Assembly: GCA_029339195.1 (NCBI GenBank)
Contig: JAPTJF010000070.1
Coordinates: 1 to 64,000 of the forward strand
Direction of reading: 5' to 3'
DNA length: 64,000 nucleotides
DNA from: Micractinium sp. NFX-FRZ
Lineage: Eukaryota > Chlorophyta > Trebouxiophyceae > Chlorellales > Chlorellaceae
Below, piece by piece: positions 33,201 through 45,986 of this stretch (its first letter is position 1; each line of letters begins with the position of its first letter). The notes below the pieces were generated by a model. It searched no databases. It was not told the origin of the DNA and worked only from the letters and a program-made list of their open reading frames with translations. The position numbers and the translations under genes were made by a program.

Positions 33201-36200
33201 GTTGCAGCCGGCTGGCAGATGGGGGCGGTCGATTCAGAGCAACTGCCCGGCGCGTCCGCGCGCCCCTGTGCACAGCACACCTGCCGCCCTGTGCACCCGG
33301 CTCATCGCAGCCCACCCCTGCCCCACTGGATTAGGGTTTAGGGTTTAGGGGTTTAGGGTTTAGGCCTAACCCACACACCCTCCCCCTTGGCCCCACCTGG
33401 ATGAGGGCGTCCAGGCACTTGTCGCTGTCCTTCTCGTACACCCCGTAAAACAGCTCCAGCAGGCCGCCGCTGCAACAGGGGGGGCAGGGCGGGGAGGAGG
33501 GGGCACAGGAGGGTGTGAAGACTTGAGAGTGGGTTTTTTAAACAAAGGGCAGGAAGCGTGTGCCGCGAGGCAGCTCCACCGGGCCGCCGCTGCAGCAGGG
33601 AGGGTGGGGAGGGTCGGGGTGGGCATGCACAGTTGGAAGGTGCCAAAAGGAGTGCACTGGAAGAATGCGCCGCAGAGGGGAGTGCCCAGAGGGGTGCCCA
33701 TGAGGGGTGCCCATGCAGGGAGGGAGGGAGAGATGAGTACGGACGGGGTAGTGACAAGGGGCGGCTGGCTTGAGCTCCATGCACCCTTCCAGCATCCGTC
33801 CAACCAGGTATCCTGCAGGCCGTGCACATCCATGCACATCCATGCACATCCCCCACGCAGCTCCACTCACGCCCCGGGCCGCCCCCAGGCCCAGGCTCAC
33901 CGGATGTCCTGGGGGATGGAGCCCATCATGCCAAAGTCGTAGTAGATCAGGCGGCCCGTGGGGTCCACAGCAATGTTGCCCGGGTGCGGGTCTGCAGGGC
34001 AGTGGGGAGGGGCAGCAGGGGAGGGCAGGCGTGTCAGGAGGCAAGGCCCATTGCCTCGTGTGACCGGCACCCGGCCGGCATGCGTGCAACACCTGAAGAT
34101 GCAGAAAGGCACGCACCAGCCTGGAAGAAGCCGCGGCCCAGCGCTGCTTCAGCACCGCCACGCTCCCACCCCTGGCCCCTCAACCAGCCCCTGCGCATGC
34201 CTGCTGCTCCTCACGTGGCCTGCAGGCACACACACACGCAGACATGGGAGGCGTCCCCCACCCACCCACCGGCGTGGAAGAAGCCGTGGTTGAGCAGCTG
34301 CTGGAGGTAGGACTCGACGGCGCGGCGCGCCAGCAGCTCGCGGTCCACGCCCAGCCGGTCCAGCTCGCTCACTGGGGGGCGGGAGGAAGGGGGGGGGGCA
34401 GGGGCGGGCAGGCAGGCAGGCAGGGGTGGGAGTGGTGCAGAGATAAGCTGTGCCATATGTGTGTGTGTGTGTGGCTGGGTGGGGGAAGGTGGGCAGCGCT
34501 CTGTGTATTACGCTTAAAGCGCCCAAGAACTGTGCCTCCCGCGTCCCCCCACCCCGCTCAGCCCTCCTCCCGGATGTCTGCATGCCTCCAGCCCCTCCAT
34601 CCGCTTTTGCACCCGACCACCCACAAGCACCTCTGCTGGCCTTCACCCCCACCCCCCCCACTGTGCCTCACCCCTTTCACTCATCAACCCCGTCCCACCC
34701 ACACCCCACCCACCGCCTGACGACCCTCACCCCCACCCACCCCAGTACCCCCTGGCCCCGCCTCACCCCTGTTGATCTTCACCCCGGGCGTGTACTCCAT
34801 GGTGAGCACCTGGGAGGAGGACAGGTCCCACATCACCTTGGGAACCTTGACCCAGGCAGTGTCCTTGAAGTTGGCCCTGATGCAACAGGAGGCAGAGGGA
34901 CAAAGGGGGACAGAGAGGGACGGGTGGGTGAGAGAGGGGGGAGGCGCAGCGTGTACCTGATGGTTCTCACTTAAGCCAAGGGGGCGGGACATGGGCTGGG
35001 CCGGCAGTGACGGGGCAGGAGGAGATTTGGCAAGCAGCAGAGTGGTAGTGGGACGGTTGCGACGCGGCTGGGGTGCCTGCCTGCCTTCCGCTCTGTGCAG
35101 CGCTGCACCCCGAGCCCAGCCCAGCCCGGCCCGCCTGGAGCGGTCCGAGTTGGCTCCCTCCTTCCGGTTCTCAATTTAATTTGTTAACCAACCATTCATT
35201 GAAGATGCACGCACCTCACCTCCTCATCCCCACGACCGCCCCCTGCCCCCTACAGCGCCCCCACCTGAAGCGGTCCCCCTGCCTGCGGTAGTTCATCCAC
35301 ACACATTAGGGATGCACCCACCCCAGCTCCTCATCCCCACCACCCCCTCCCTCTATACAGCGCCAACTGTGGCGCGCTGCACCTCACCACAACCAAACCC
35401 GGCCCACCTGAAGCGGTCCGCGTTGGCCCCCTCCTTGCGGTAGTCGATCTCCTCGTACAGGATGCGGGAGCACTCGTCGTAGATGGCCACCCAGTCGCGG
35501 GCAGCGCCGTCGCTCTTGGGGTCCACCTGCGGGAGAATGTGTGTGTGTGGGGGGGGGAGAGGGGTGCTCAAGGGGTGGCGCCAAGTGCTGTTCCTGAAAC
35601 CAACGGCACACCGCCCTGCGCCTCATCCCTCCCCCAAACCATCACCACAAACTCCGTCGCACGAGCTGCGTCCAGCAACCGCGCATTCGCCCCCACGAGC
35701 AGGCGAGCAAGAAAAGGCGAAGCTCACCTTCTGCAGCAGCTGCGCCAGCACCCGCACGTTCTTGAGGTCGATGTCAAACAGGTCCTTCAGCCCCGGCCGC
35801 TGCACCTTGACCACCACCTTCTCGCCGTTGACCTGCGGGGGGGCGGGAGGGAGTATACCACAGGTGTGAGAGTGTGTGTGCATGTGAGAGAGGGGACAGC
35901 GAAAGAGAGAGTTAGCACATCAGCATGCACGAGACGGGAGGCGGGTGGGGGAAGAGGGATGGCAGGTGTCGGCAGGGGGCAGGGGAAACAGGACACTAGT
36001 GAAGAAGGGAAAGGAAGGGAGGTGACTGAGCGCGCCAGCGCTGGATGCCACCGCCCAAGCCAGATGGCGCCTACGCACGGCTCCACACCCAACCCACCCT
36101 CGCTCATATCACCTCTCGCTCTCCCGCCCCTGCCCCCACCCCCCACCTTGGCCACATGGACCTGCCCCAGGGAAGCGGCCGCGATGGGCGTGGGGTCGAA

Positions 36201-38359
36201 CTCCTCATACGCCTCGCTCAGCTGCGCCCCAGGAGGGAGGGGCAGGGAGCGGCGTGTGTGAGATGAATGGGCACGGTGCACATGTGTGCTGATGCAGGCA
36301 GGGCAGGTGCGGCGGGCCCAGCAGATGCGGCAGGCCGAGCAGAAAGTGCCCCGGCACCCGCCCACCACCACAAAGCGTTCCACCGGCACACCCGCTCCCT
36401 CCTCTCTTTGCCCACTCCCGGCTGCCTCTCCTGCACGCAAGCCACCTTCTTGCACGCTGCCTCAACTGCCGCCCACCGAGTTGTCCAGCCTGTGCCGGCT
36501 GCCACCCTGCACGTGCCCCCTCCCCTCCCCTCCCCTGCCCCACCTTCTTGCCCAGGCTGCTCTCAATGATGGCCACCGCGGTCTCGCTCTCAAAGGGGGG
36601 CACATTGTCCTGCAGACGCACGCAGGCAGGCAAGGGTCACGCTTTTCAGGCAACACCGTGGCTGCACCACCTACCCACCCACCCACCCACCAAGGCAGCC
36701 AGCAAGGCAGCCATTCCGCTGCATCCCAGCCGCTCAGCTGCACACTATGAACGCCCCCTCTTTGAGTCACCCCCCTGCGTCCCCCCGCCTGCAGCTGCTC
36801 CACCCTCCTGCCCAAGCCCGCCCATCACACTAGCCCTGCCGCCACATTCCCACAGTTATAAACAGTCGAAACACGCCACACACACACACCTGCAGCTTCT
36901 CCAGCTCCTTGATGAATTCCGGGCTCAGCACATCCACGCGGGTGCTGAACTGCTGGCCAATCTGCAGGTGTGGCGGGGCAGACGGGGCAACGTGGGGCGG
37001 GCAGGTGAGGGAAGCAGCCGAGGTGAGGCAGCGGCAGCTGTGGCGGCCTGCAGGCAGCTGGCGGCCTGCAAAGCCATTGCTGCCGGTGGGCTGCTCTTGG
37101 TGCAATGACTGGCGAATTGGCAACGAGACAAACCCTGCTGCGCTTCTCCACGCCCTGCCGGCTTGCTGCCAATGCTGTTGCCGCGCCTGCCTGCCCACCA
37201 CTTGTCAGCCCCACTGCCCACTGCCCAGCCAGGTGATCACCCAGCATTCCCCATGCACGAGCCAGCACTCGACGGCCTTTGACAACCGCAACCTGCCCAG
37301 CACCACCCCTCCCCACCGCCCAGCCAGTCGTCACGGCCAGCAGTTTGGTTCAAGTACAAGGCCCACAGGGCCGCCAGCACTACTCCATATGCACCCTCCC
37401 CCCGCACCTTGATGAAGGTGGGCCCCAGCCGCACCAGCCCCTCACGCAGCCACACCGCCAGCGCGGCGCGCTGCGCCGACACGTTGACCTCGTTCATGCC
37501 GCCGGCCATCTTCTTGTACGTGAACTTCTGGTTGACGCACCACAGCTTGAAAAAGAAGGTGAGGCCAAACCGCCAGATGTCCCAGGTGCGCTGCCAGGTG
37601 GAGTAGGTCTTGAACTGGCTCCAGCGCCCGCCGGGCGGCACGTATGGCGTGCCCGCCGCCGACGTGGGTGCTGCGCGCGACGCGGGTGCTGCGCCGCCGC
37701 GCTTCTCAAGCTCTGCCAGCGCCTCCTGGGCAGCCGCCTCCAGCTGCCCCGCCTTCTCAGGCGGCATGAAGCCCTCCACACCCTCGGCAGCGTCCACAGA
37801 CATGGTGGCGGAAGCGACGGGGGCAGCAGCGACCTTGGCGGCGCCGTTGCTGGCGCCGTTGTAGGCGCCGTTGCCATTGCCGTTGTGGGCGCCGTTGCTG
37901 TTGCTGCCGGCTGCCTGGTACTTGGCCTCCAGGGAGGCCTGCACCGCAGCCAGGTCGCCAATCACCAGCGGTTCAGCGCCGGCGCCGTTGCCGCCCCCCG
38001 CCGCAGCCCCGTTCTGGTGCTTGCCGTCCGAGTCGGAGGACAGAATCCGATCAGTGGAGGCTGCCTGCGGGGGTCAAGCAAGCGCGTGGGTGCGAAAGGG
38101 GGAAGGAGGCGAGGTGTGGCGCCCTGACCCGCGACTGTGCGGCAGTCCAGCAGACCAGCGGTTTCCCACTGCTCACGGCCACGCCAGGCAGCCAGCCCAG
38201 CGGCAAGCGCACCTCTTTGGTCTGCAGCCGGGTACCCCGCCCAGCAAGGCCGGCCAGCCCAGCGCCCAGCGGGCGCCTGTTGGTTGGCTGCTTCCAGCGT
38301 GCGCCCTGCGGCGCCCTGCAGGGCACTGCGCGCTGCATGGCCACTGCCTGCAGCTGCAT
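30290..38359 (-). CDS. Plastid ABC1-type atypical kinase (ABC1K7/ABC1K8-like)
   Basis: Twenty minus-strand exons: 38213-38359, 37408-38064, 36890-36961, 36544-36609, 36147-36221, 35728-35832, 35408-35526, 34767-34876, 34270-34371, 33901-33991, 33397-33469, 33017-33109, 32861-32887, 32674-32776, 32319-32378, 31995-32072, 31592-31689, 31085-31216, 30728-30795 and 30290-30422; 802 residues. Residues 1-49 look like a transit peptide; about 50-190 are low complexity. ABC1 hallmarks are the KxGQ motif (KIGQ, 268-271), the Ala-rich loop AAASLGQ, Lys348 in VVVKVQRPG, the HADPHPGN loop (about 483-490) and DFG (503-505). The C terminus has two hydrophobic stretches typical of plastid ABC1Ks. The order [33 protein letters not shown] and LTGAA resembles Arabidopsis ABC1K8 (OSA1) and ABC1K7 (SIA1), which act in prenyl-lipid homeostasis and stress responses. 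An ATG at 38381-38383 is an alternative start. Confidence 0.88.
33331..33364. repeat. Interstitial telomere-type repeat (TTTAGGG)n
   Basis: Between four and five units of TTTAGGG, one with an extra G, lie in an intron of the ABC1 kinase gene between exons 11 and 12, 32 bp from the donor side of exon 11. TTTAGGG is the plant and Chlorella telomere unit. Confidence 0.9.
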
Positions 38360-38383
38360 AGTGCGCTGCCTGCTCCCTGACAC

Positions 38384-39662
38384 TCTCGCTGTGCTCTATA
38401 AACCAAAGGCAGCTGGTCAGAAACAAGCGCGCCAAAGGCCAGAGCATTGGCGCTGCTCGCGCTTGGGGTAAGGTGAGGCCGAGGTGGCAGCGCGCAGATG
38501 TTGCCCGAAGGCACAGACCCTTGCCCCAAGCAGCCTACTGCGCCTCTTAGATGACCACCAGAATAATACGATCGCTGGCAAGCGAGGAGATGCGCGGCCC
38601 CGGGAATGGGTGGGTGAGCAAGAGCAGGAGGCGGCGGTTGCTGTGCCGCCACCCGCCTTGGAGGACTGCCAGGCAGCCAGCGAGGAAGCGGGCTCCTACC
38701 TTGTCAAACAGCACCTTTGGTCGTGAGGAGATGTCACATGTGCAAGTCGGCTGCAGTCGGGTACTAAGCGGTGTGCATGTTGCCCCTGTTCACCTTGCTG
38801 CCTTGCTCTCCCCTCCATGCCACAAGTGTTCCTGCAGCCCTGTGCGCTCCGCGATGCCCAGTGCATGTGGCGTGGGGGCATTGCCTTACAGCAGCCCAAG
38901 GAATGGGGAGGGGGCGTGGAGGACATGGAATGGCGAGTAGCGGCAAACGGGGACGCGCGGCGCGCCAGCGATGGCGGCGCCGCAGGAGCAAAAGGGAGCA
39001 CAGAGCAAAGCGGGGGCCGGGGGTGCCAGTGCGTGCGCCAAGCAGCAGGCGGGTGGCAGCGCCCCGGGACCCACAAGGGTCTGCAAACAAGAGAAGGGCA
39101 ATCAATGCTAGTGGGGTTGTAAAGGGCATGAGAGAAGCTGTCAGGACGGAGTGAGTCAGGGAGGCATGTGCAGCACGCGCGCACCAGCAGCGTCCTCCGG
39201 TGGCAGCCGCAAGGCAGGGGCTGCTGCACCGAGGGCTGCGGCGGTGGCGGCGGCACGGCCAGAGGATGGTGCGGGCGGGTTGGAGAGGGCGGTGAGGCGG
39301 GGGAGAAAGGCGTGGGGAAGGGCGCTGCAAGGGGGTGTGCCGTGGCCAGAGGGGAAGCACAGGGACCCGTCTCTCGGTGCGGCTGCTCAATCAAGGTGGG
39401 GTGTTGTGGGTTGTGGGGTGGGTCCGAGGGGCACCTGCCCAGGACACGAAGGGCTGAAGGGCGGGGACGAGAGGCAGCCGCACAAACGGCCGCAAGAGGG
39501 GTGGCAGTGCAAGCGGCACGGCAGGTGCATGCCTGGCTGCCTGCCAGAGGCAGAGGCTAGGAGGGCGGGGGGCAAGGGGGCCGAGCCTGGGCACGGCGCA
39601 GCCTTGTGAAGACTGCGCAGCGTGGCATGCCAGCTCAGCATGCATGCCAGCTCAGCGCCAGC
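38384..39662. other. Intergenic region between ABC1 kinase and GTE genes
   Basis: About 1.28 kb without a supported gene. It should contain the promoter and 5' UTR of the kinase gene and the 3' UTR of the GTE gene, both on the minus strand. A minus-strand TGTAA occurs near 38884, some 780 nt past the GTE stop, which is far for a 3' UTR. Open frames on both strands are GC artefacts. Confidence 0.45.
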
Positions 39663-42600
39663 TCAGATGTCCTCCATGGGAACATCCTCGTCGTCGCTGC
39701 CCTCATCCTTGGCCTGCAACACACGCATATGTTGGAAAATGGCAGCGGGAGAGACAGAATGTGAGCAGCCAAAAGGTGCAACGCGGGACACGTGTGCGTG
39801 CAGGCAGGGGGCCGGGGCGCAGGCAAGCAAGCAAGAAGTTGAGCAGGCAGGGGCCGAACTGCTGTCCCGAGCAGGCAGGCAGGTGAGCAGGCAGGCAGGC
39901 AGGCGCAGCTGGCAGCGGCAAGCAGGTAAGCGAACAAACGGGCAGGGACCTACGTGCAGTCCCAGGCAGGCAGGCAGGCAGGCAGGCAGGCCGGTAGATG
40001 TTGACACAGACAGCACGGTGCGCACCTGCAGCCCCAGGTCTGCCAGGTTTGCTGCCGACTCGTGGCCACCGCCCTGCAGGATGTCTGGATCCTTGTCAGC
40101 TGCTGCAGCCGCCGCCATGCTCTGCAGGGCCAAAGGGAAGTTGAAGAGGGGGTCAAGGTGAGAAGGGAGACAGGTGGAGGAGGGCTGCGGCCCGGCACGG
40201 TGTCTGGGCCCTTGCTCCGCCGCTGCGGCAGCCACCAAGCCCAGAAGGAAGGAACCGGGCGGTGATGGGCACGCCGGCCCCTCCACACCAGTATCCACCC
40301 CACCACCAGTATGGGCCAGCTACAGTATCCGCCCATGCGGTCACCTCCCCCCCGGCCCGCCCACCTGGAACTGCTGCGCCTCCCGCTGCCGCTGCTCCTC
40401 CAGGGCTGTGCGCTCGGCCTCAGCCTTGGCCTCGGCTTCCGCGCGCTTGCGGGCTTCCGCCTGCGGCGCAGAGCACGCCAAAAGAGAGCAAGTGTTAGTA
40501 AATTGAGAAGCGAGCGCGCGCGCGTCAGCACTTCAGATCAGAAAGAGAGAAAGGAAAAGACAAGGCAGAGCAGGGCAGGGCAAAGACAGCACAAGGAAGG
40601 GGGTGAAACCAGAGAGGAGATCATCAGAAGGCAGAGCAGCATGCCAAGTGGGGGCGAGGGGAAGCGGGCCCAAGGGGGGTCTCATGCAGCAAGGGCAGCG
40701 GCGGGAGCAGGGGAGCGCACCTCTGCCGCCTCCCGCCGCATCGTCTCCAGCTCGGCTTCCTTCTTCTTGCGCTCCGCCTCCTCCGCAGCCTTCTTCGCCT
40801 CCTCCGCCTGCTCAGGGGTGCAAGGGGTGAGTGACCAGGGTGGGTGAGGGAAGAGCATTGAGGGCAGGGCTGCGCTCCGCCTACTCTGCCTGCCATCTGA
40901 CGCGGGCGGAAAAAGTGCAGGCAAGGGCGAGGGGCACGAGTGGGGGCCACGGAAGAGCACCCCAGGCACAGGTGCAGTAGCGTCACCTCAGAAGCCCGGG
41001 TGCCCTCAAGAGTGGCTACATGCATGGTGTTGCTGCTGCCCACGACATGTGCCTGCCCTGCCCGCAGTGCGTGCCACACTACAATTTCACAATCCTGCGA
41101 GCAACCCTGCCCGCACCTGCAGCTGCTGTGCCTCCCGCCCCTGGAACTCCGTCCACAGGTTGTCATCCTCAGCAGGCGCAGCGTCAGCGCCCGCCGCAGC
41201 CGCCGGCGCACCGGCAGCAGGCTGCGCAGCGCCACCCGCCGCTGCTGCAGGCGCCGCCGTCAAGTTGGCCCACGCCCCCGCGTTCTGCAGCTGGACGTCC
41301 TGCAGGCAGACCAGGGCAGGCGGAGCAGCCGAAGTGCTGGTGGTGTGTGCGCTGCCATGTGGGAAGCCTGTGCCCCAAAAAAAAGTAGGCGCCAGGCGCT
41401 AGCACGCCCTGCTTGCATGCCCCAAAGCCCTCATACAGATGCTGGCTGTGAACAAACCAGCTGCCATGTGCAGAGCGGGTGCAAGTGTGGTGCGCGCTGT
41501 GTGCGACGTTCCAAATGCCAGCTGGCCACAGGCGGGCTGTCCGCCTGGTGGTGGGTGCAGTTTGCCCACAGCGGGCGCTGTGTGCAAGCGCCCGCACCAG
41601 GGAGCAGCAGCTCACGCCATGCAGTGCAGCCAAGAAAAGCTTCCCAGAGACGCCCACACGATGAAGCTGCACCAGGACCCATTGCCCCCAGGCTACCTTC
41701 TTTTGCGTTGCATTCTTCAGGATTTGGGTCTGTGCGCCCGGGCCGGTGGCAGAGACAAAAGTGGTGATGTCGTGCCCACCGGGCGCCGGCCCTGCAGGCA
41801 GAGCAGAGGAGGGGGCGGGGCACAGTCAACAGCAGCGCTGGGCATGACTGCTGCTGGCGCTACTGCCGGTGCTGCAGCGCACGCCCGGACGTGCCTGGCA
41901 TGCCTGCCGGAGCGGGGGTTACAAACTGACAGGGTGCAGCGTGGAGAGGAGAGCAGTGATGAAGGATGGAGAGGAGTGCGGGTAAAGGGCGGCGGACAAG
42001 CGGATAAGAGGAGACGAGGGGAGGGGGTACCGAGTCAAACATCACGCCGGCTTCCAGGGCCAGCAGAGAGCGAGGGCGCACGGACACGTCAGGAAGGGGC
42101 AGGGGCAGCCGTGTGCGCATGCGGCAGCATGCATGCCGAGCCACTGCTGCCCCAGTCACAAGCAGCGAGGTGGGGTCAAGCAGCAGGGAAAAGGAGGGGA
42201 GGGTGGGGAGAGAGAGAGAGCATCTGGAGAGAGCAGACTGCCCAGGCAAGGCCAGAACAACACACCAACACGTCACTGCGACATGGGCTCGGGCCCACCC
42301 TGCCCATCATTCTCAGCGGGCGCCACCTCCTTTGCCACGTGCTTTCCCGGCGGCCCCGCTACAGGCGATGGTGCTACCACCTCCTTCCCAGGAGGCCCCG
42401 CCACGGGCGCTGGTGCCACCTCCTTCCCAGGCGGCCCCGCCACGGGTGCTGGTGCCACCTCCTTCCCAGGCGGCCCCACTACGGGTGCTGGTGCCACCTC
42501 TTTCCCAGGCGGCCCCGCTACTGGCGCTGGTGCAGAGGCTGGCTCAGGGGCAGCAGGCGCAGCAGGGGCAGCGGCAGCGGGGTCACTAGCACCGGCAGCG

Positions 42601-45600
42601 GGGGGCGGCAGCGGGGAATTACTTTGCTTCACTTCCGCTGCTTGGTCTGCTAGGGTGGAGCCGGCGCCGCCCTTGGAGCCCACGCCTTCGTCAGAGTCGG
42701 AGCCTGCAGACGGGGGGACAGAAAGCCAAGAGGGGGAGGGAGTCGGGTTTGGTAGTTGTCGACGGGGCAGGCAGCGGGGGAATGCCAAACGCAGCATTCG
42801 ACTGCCCTGGCCTTGCAAGCAACATTCTCGATGCCTGCATGCAGTGCAGCCCAGCCAGCAGAGGCCTCACCGCTGCTGCGCGCCGCGCCATCCGCTGCCG
42901 GTGCCGCACCTGCTGCCTGCTGCGCGTTGCCGTTGCCGCCCGCAGGCGCCGCCGGCGGCGCCGCCTGGCCACCAGCCGGCGCGGCAGCGCCGCCGGCGGC
43001 CCCCGCTGGCGCGGGCGCTGCTGCTGCCGCTGGCGCTGCCGCCGGCAGCGGCGCCGCGGGTGCCTGCCCTGGCAGCTTGGCCGCCTGCTCTGCCAGCACA
43101 GAGTCCACATACGCCTGCAGCTTCCAGCATGTCTCCGGGTCCAGCGCATCAATGTCCAGCTCATACTCGTCCTCGTCATCCTGACGAGGCGGGAAGAAAG
43201 GAAGGGGGAGGGAGGGAGGGAAGTGAGGTTGAGGAACGGCAGCGCAAAGGGAGGCAGCCTGGCTGATGGACGAATGCAGAGGGCAGCAGGTGCAGGGGTA
43301 CAAAGCAGTGAGGAGCCAAGGTGTGAGCTTGCCCTGCACACTGCTCAAACCATGCCACGCAGCCCTTTGTGGCGCCACTCAGCCATCAACCCTGCTTCCC
43401 TACTCCAGCAAAGACCTGCCTCCCTGCCCCACTCACCAGCACAGGCGCAGAGGGCCCGTCCGCGATGATCTGCAGCACATGCACCAGCCGCTCCCCCGAC
43501 ATGCTGCCCATGGAGTGGCTCAGCTTCCGCTTCTCCTCAAACGTCATCTCGCGCCCCGGACCCGGCGCCAGCTGCTGCCCGTGCGCCTCAACCTGATGCA
43601 GCAGCGGGGGAGGCAGGGCGTGAGTAGAGGTGGACGGGGCAGCGTGCACATTGGAGGCAGGTGGGTAGGGGCGGGTCAAAAGCATGCGGAGTGGGGAGCA
43701 GAGACAGCACCCCTGCCACCAGCATCTCACTGCCCTGCTGCTGTTTCCTGCGCTCTCTGGACACAGCAGGCGCTTCTGGCTGGCTGTGTGGCAGGGCCTG
43801 CACGCCTGGCCAACAGCCGTGCCAGCTCAGCAGCGCAGATTCAGCGCACCTTGCGTGTGAGCTCCTGAAGCTCAGCAGTCACCTCCTGCAGCTTGTCCGG
43901 CAGCGACTTGCTCTCCGCCTCCAGTTGCTGCAGCGACGGCAGCGGCAGTGGCAGTTGGGGGCAGGCGGTGAGCGCATGACCAGAGCACAGCACAGTACAG
44001 TACAGCGCAGGCACCTGCTTTGGAGCTTGCTGCTGCTGCTCCTCCACCACAGCTGGTCCTTGCCCGCTGCACCTCGAGCGCCCCAGCCTGCCTCGAGCCT
44101 CAGCCCGGCAGCAGGCACCTGCCTTCCCGCAGCCCTGCTGGCCAGCTCGGCACTGCCAGCTCATCGCAGCCAGCTCAGCTCACCGCGTCCTCCAGCTGGC
44201 ACTGCTTCACGTGCGCCTCCCAGTGGAACTCCAGCGCCGACATCTGCCACTTCTTCTCAAACCGCTCGCTCGCCTGATCGCCCATCACGCGCACGTGGTT
44301 GCCTGCGGTGGGGAGCGCGTGCACAGCAAGGTGAGCAGGGGGGGCATGCAATGCAGCGCCACGGGGCGCGTGGGCTGCTGATCTGCGGCAGTGGGCGCAC
44401 GGCGGCAGGACTGCGCAGAACAAAGCTGGGCCCCACACACAGCCTCGATGCAAGCCTTTTCCTGCCAACTTGCTGCACCCAGCTGCTGCACCCCACGCCT
44501 CCACTCTGCACTGCTGCTGCCGGCAGCGCGAGCGCCCAGCCTGCCTCCATCCCGAGGCGCACCCGGAGGGTTGAAGATGCGGCAGTTGTTGAATGTGAGA
44601 CGCACATCGTCCCGGAACTCATACACAGTGGTGTATCGCCGCCCCTCAATCTTGCCTGCAACAAGCAAGCAAGGCAGGCGGCGACAAGTGCAGCGCATAA
44701 CCGTCAGCTGACTGCTCAAACAGCCTGCTGCTGGTGCTGCTCAGATGCCACACTGGGTGCTATCTGCTGCCTCTGGCTGCTGGGTGGGAGTCTGTCGTGC
44801 CACAAACAGCAACATGCCGCTGCTAGATGGCAAGCCGCAGACGCGCAGCAACGGCGTGCACTGGCAGCGGCATTGCGGCAGCCGCACATGGCAGCACAGC
44901 AGCTCCCTCCACGCAAAGGCTGCAGAGCAGGTGGCTTCCCCTCCCTGCGCTCAGCTGCAGCCTGCCCCTTTCCTGCTCTGCGACAGTGCTCCCCCACCTG
45001 CCCTGCCTGCCCCAACCAGTGCAACCGAAACGCACTGTTCCTGCACACCAACCACACACCAAAACCAGGGTAAACCACAGCACCCATCTGATCATATTGG
45101 CTCACTCTTGATGGTGCCCAGGTCCATGGGTGCTTTGATGACGGTGTAGTAGTTTGGCACGTAGCTCTCCTTCACCGGCTCCCCAAAGTAGATCTTGGTC
45201 TGCTGGTTCTTCAGCAGGTCCTGCACAATCTTGCCGCAGTCCACCCAGATCTGCGGGGCGGGTTGGGTGGCAGGCGGGCGGCGAGGGGTGACAAACGCGC
45301 ACGTGGGTGCTGAAATGCCACACCTCGCCGCGACAGCTGCCGGGGGCTGTGCGCAGCTGTGCGGCTGCGAGCGTGCTCAGCACTGCGCCCACGTGCTGCC
45401 CCAGCCCGTCCCTGCATGAAGCAGTGGGTGCTGCTGCGACAAGCCGGCTGCCGGCTGCGCATGCAGGCTGCGCGACGTCATCAATTGAAGCGCCCAGCTG
45501 GCCCCCGCCGCCGCCCGCGCCCGCCCAGTTCCCGCCGACCCGAAGCCCGCCCAGCCGCCCTCGGCGGCCCCCACCCTCCCACGCCCTCCTCCCCACCTTT

Positions 45601-45986
45601 TCAGCGCGGTTGCGCTGATCCATCCCCAGCACCAGCCTGTTGTTGCCCGCCAGCAGCTCACTGGCCTTGGTGGGCATCCCCCCAGTCTTCTGCCGCTTGG
45701 CGATCTGCTGTATCTGCTTGAGCACCTCCGCTTTCTGGGTGCGCAGCGCCACCAATTCGTCCATCAAAGCCCGCTTGCGGGCCACCCGCTGGTCTGCGCC
45801 CTGCGGCGCCGCTGCTAGCCCGTTCATGGCGCCGGGGTTGTTGCTGGCGGTGGGATGCTGCCGCTGCGGGCCGCTGTCGCCGTGGGCCTGATCGAGAAGC
45901 ACGCCGTTGGTGCCGCTGCGGGCCAGCAGCCGCCAGGGCGCCTCTGGCAGACGTTCAGGGCCCCGAGGGCGCTGCTGCGCCGGCAC
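39663..45986 (-). CDS. GTE/BET-type bromodomain and NET domain protein
   Basis: Fourteen minus-strand exons: 45597-45986, 45106-45250, 44563-44655, 44184-44302, 43850-43927, 43437-43592, 42871-43180, 42299-42703, 41697-41791, 41117-41299, 40721-40807, 40365-40460, 40026-40121 and 39663-39713; 767 residues. Residues about 131-235 form a bromodomain: KNYYTVIKAPMDLGTI-like ZA loop (PNYYTVIKAPMDLGTIK), then FNNCRIFNPPGN with the acetyl-lysine-contacting Asn region. Residues 291-355 fit a NET (extra-terminal) domain (MTFEEKRKLSHSMGSM, ELDIDALDPETCWKLQAYVDSVL). After this come Ala/Pro-rich linkers, a PPGKEVAPAP repeat, and a highly charged Ala/Glu/Lys/Arg helix in exons 11-12. One bromodomain plus NET is the plant GTE arrangement: a nuclear reader of acetylated histones that recruits transcription machinery. 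The product ends DEGSDDEDVPMEDI, an acidic tail. The ATG at 45826-45828 is a possible alternative start. Confidence 0.88.
39886..39990. repeat. CAGG tetranucleotide tracts in a GTE intron
   Basis: Three CAGG runs lie in the last intron of the GTE gene. The longest, at about 39962-39989, has seven units. Confidence 0.75.
42349..42535. repeat. 39-bp coding minisatellite in the GTE gene
   Basis: Four to five tandem 39-bp units in exon 8, in frame, encode the 13-residue repeat VAGPPGKEVAPAP with small variations (VVGPPGKEV, GKHVAKEV). Unit length is a multiple of three, so copy number can change without breaking the frame. Confidence 0.9.

Noticed and set aside
42031..42050. 20-nt microexon in the GTE gene (AGVMFDS)
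   Set aside because: Including it breaks the phase with the next exon, whereas joining 42299 directly to 41791 keeps the frame.
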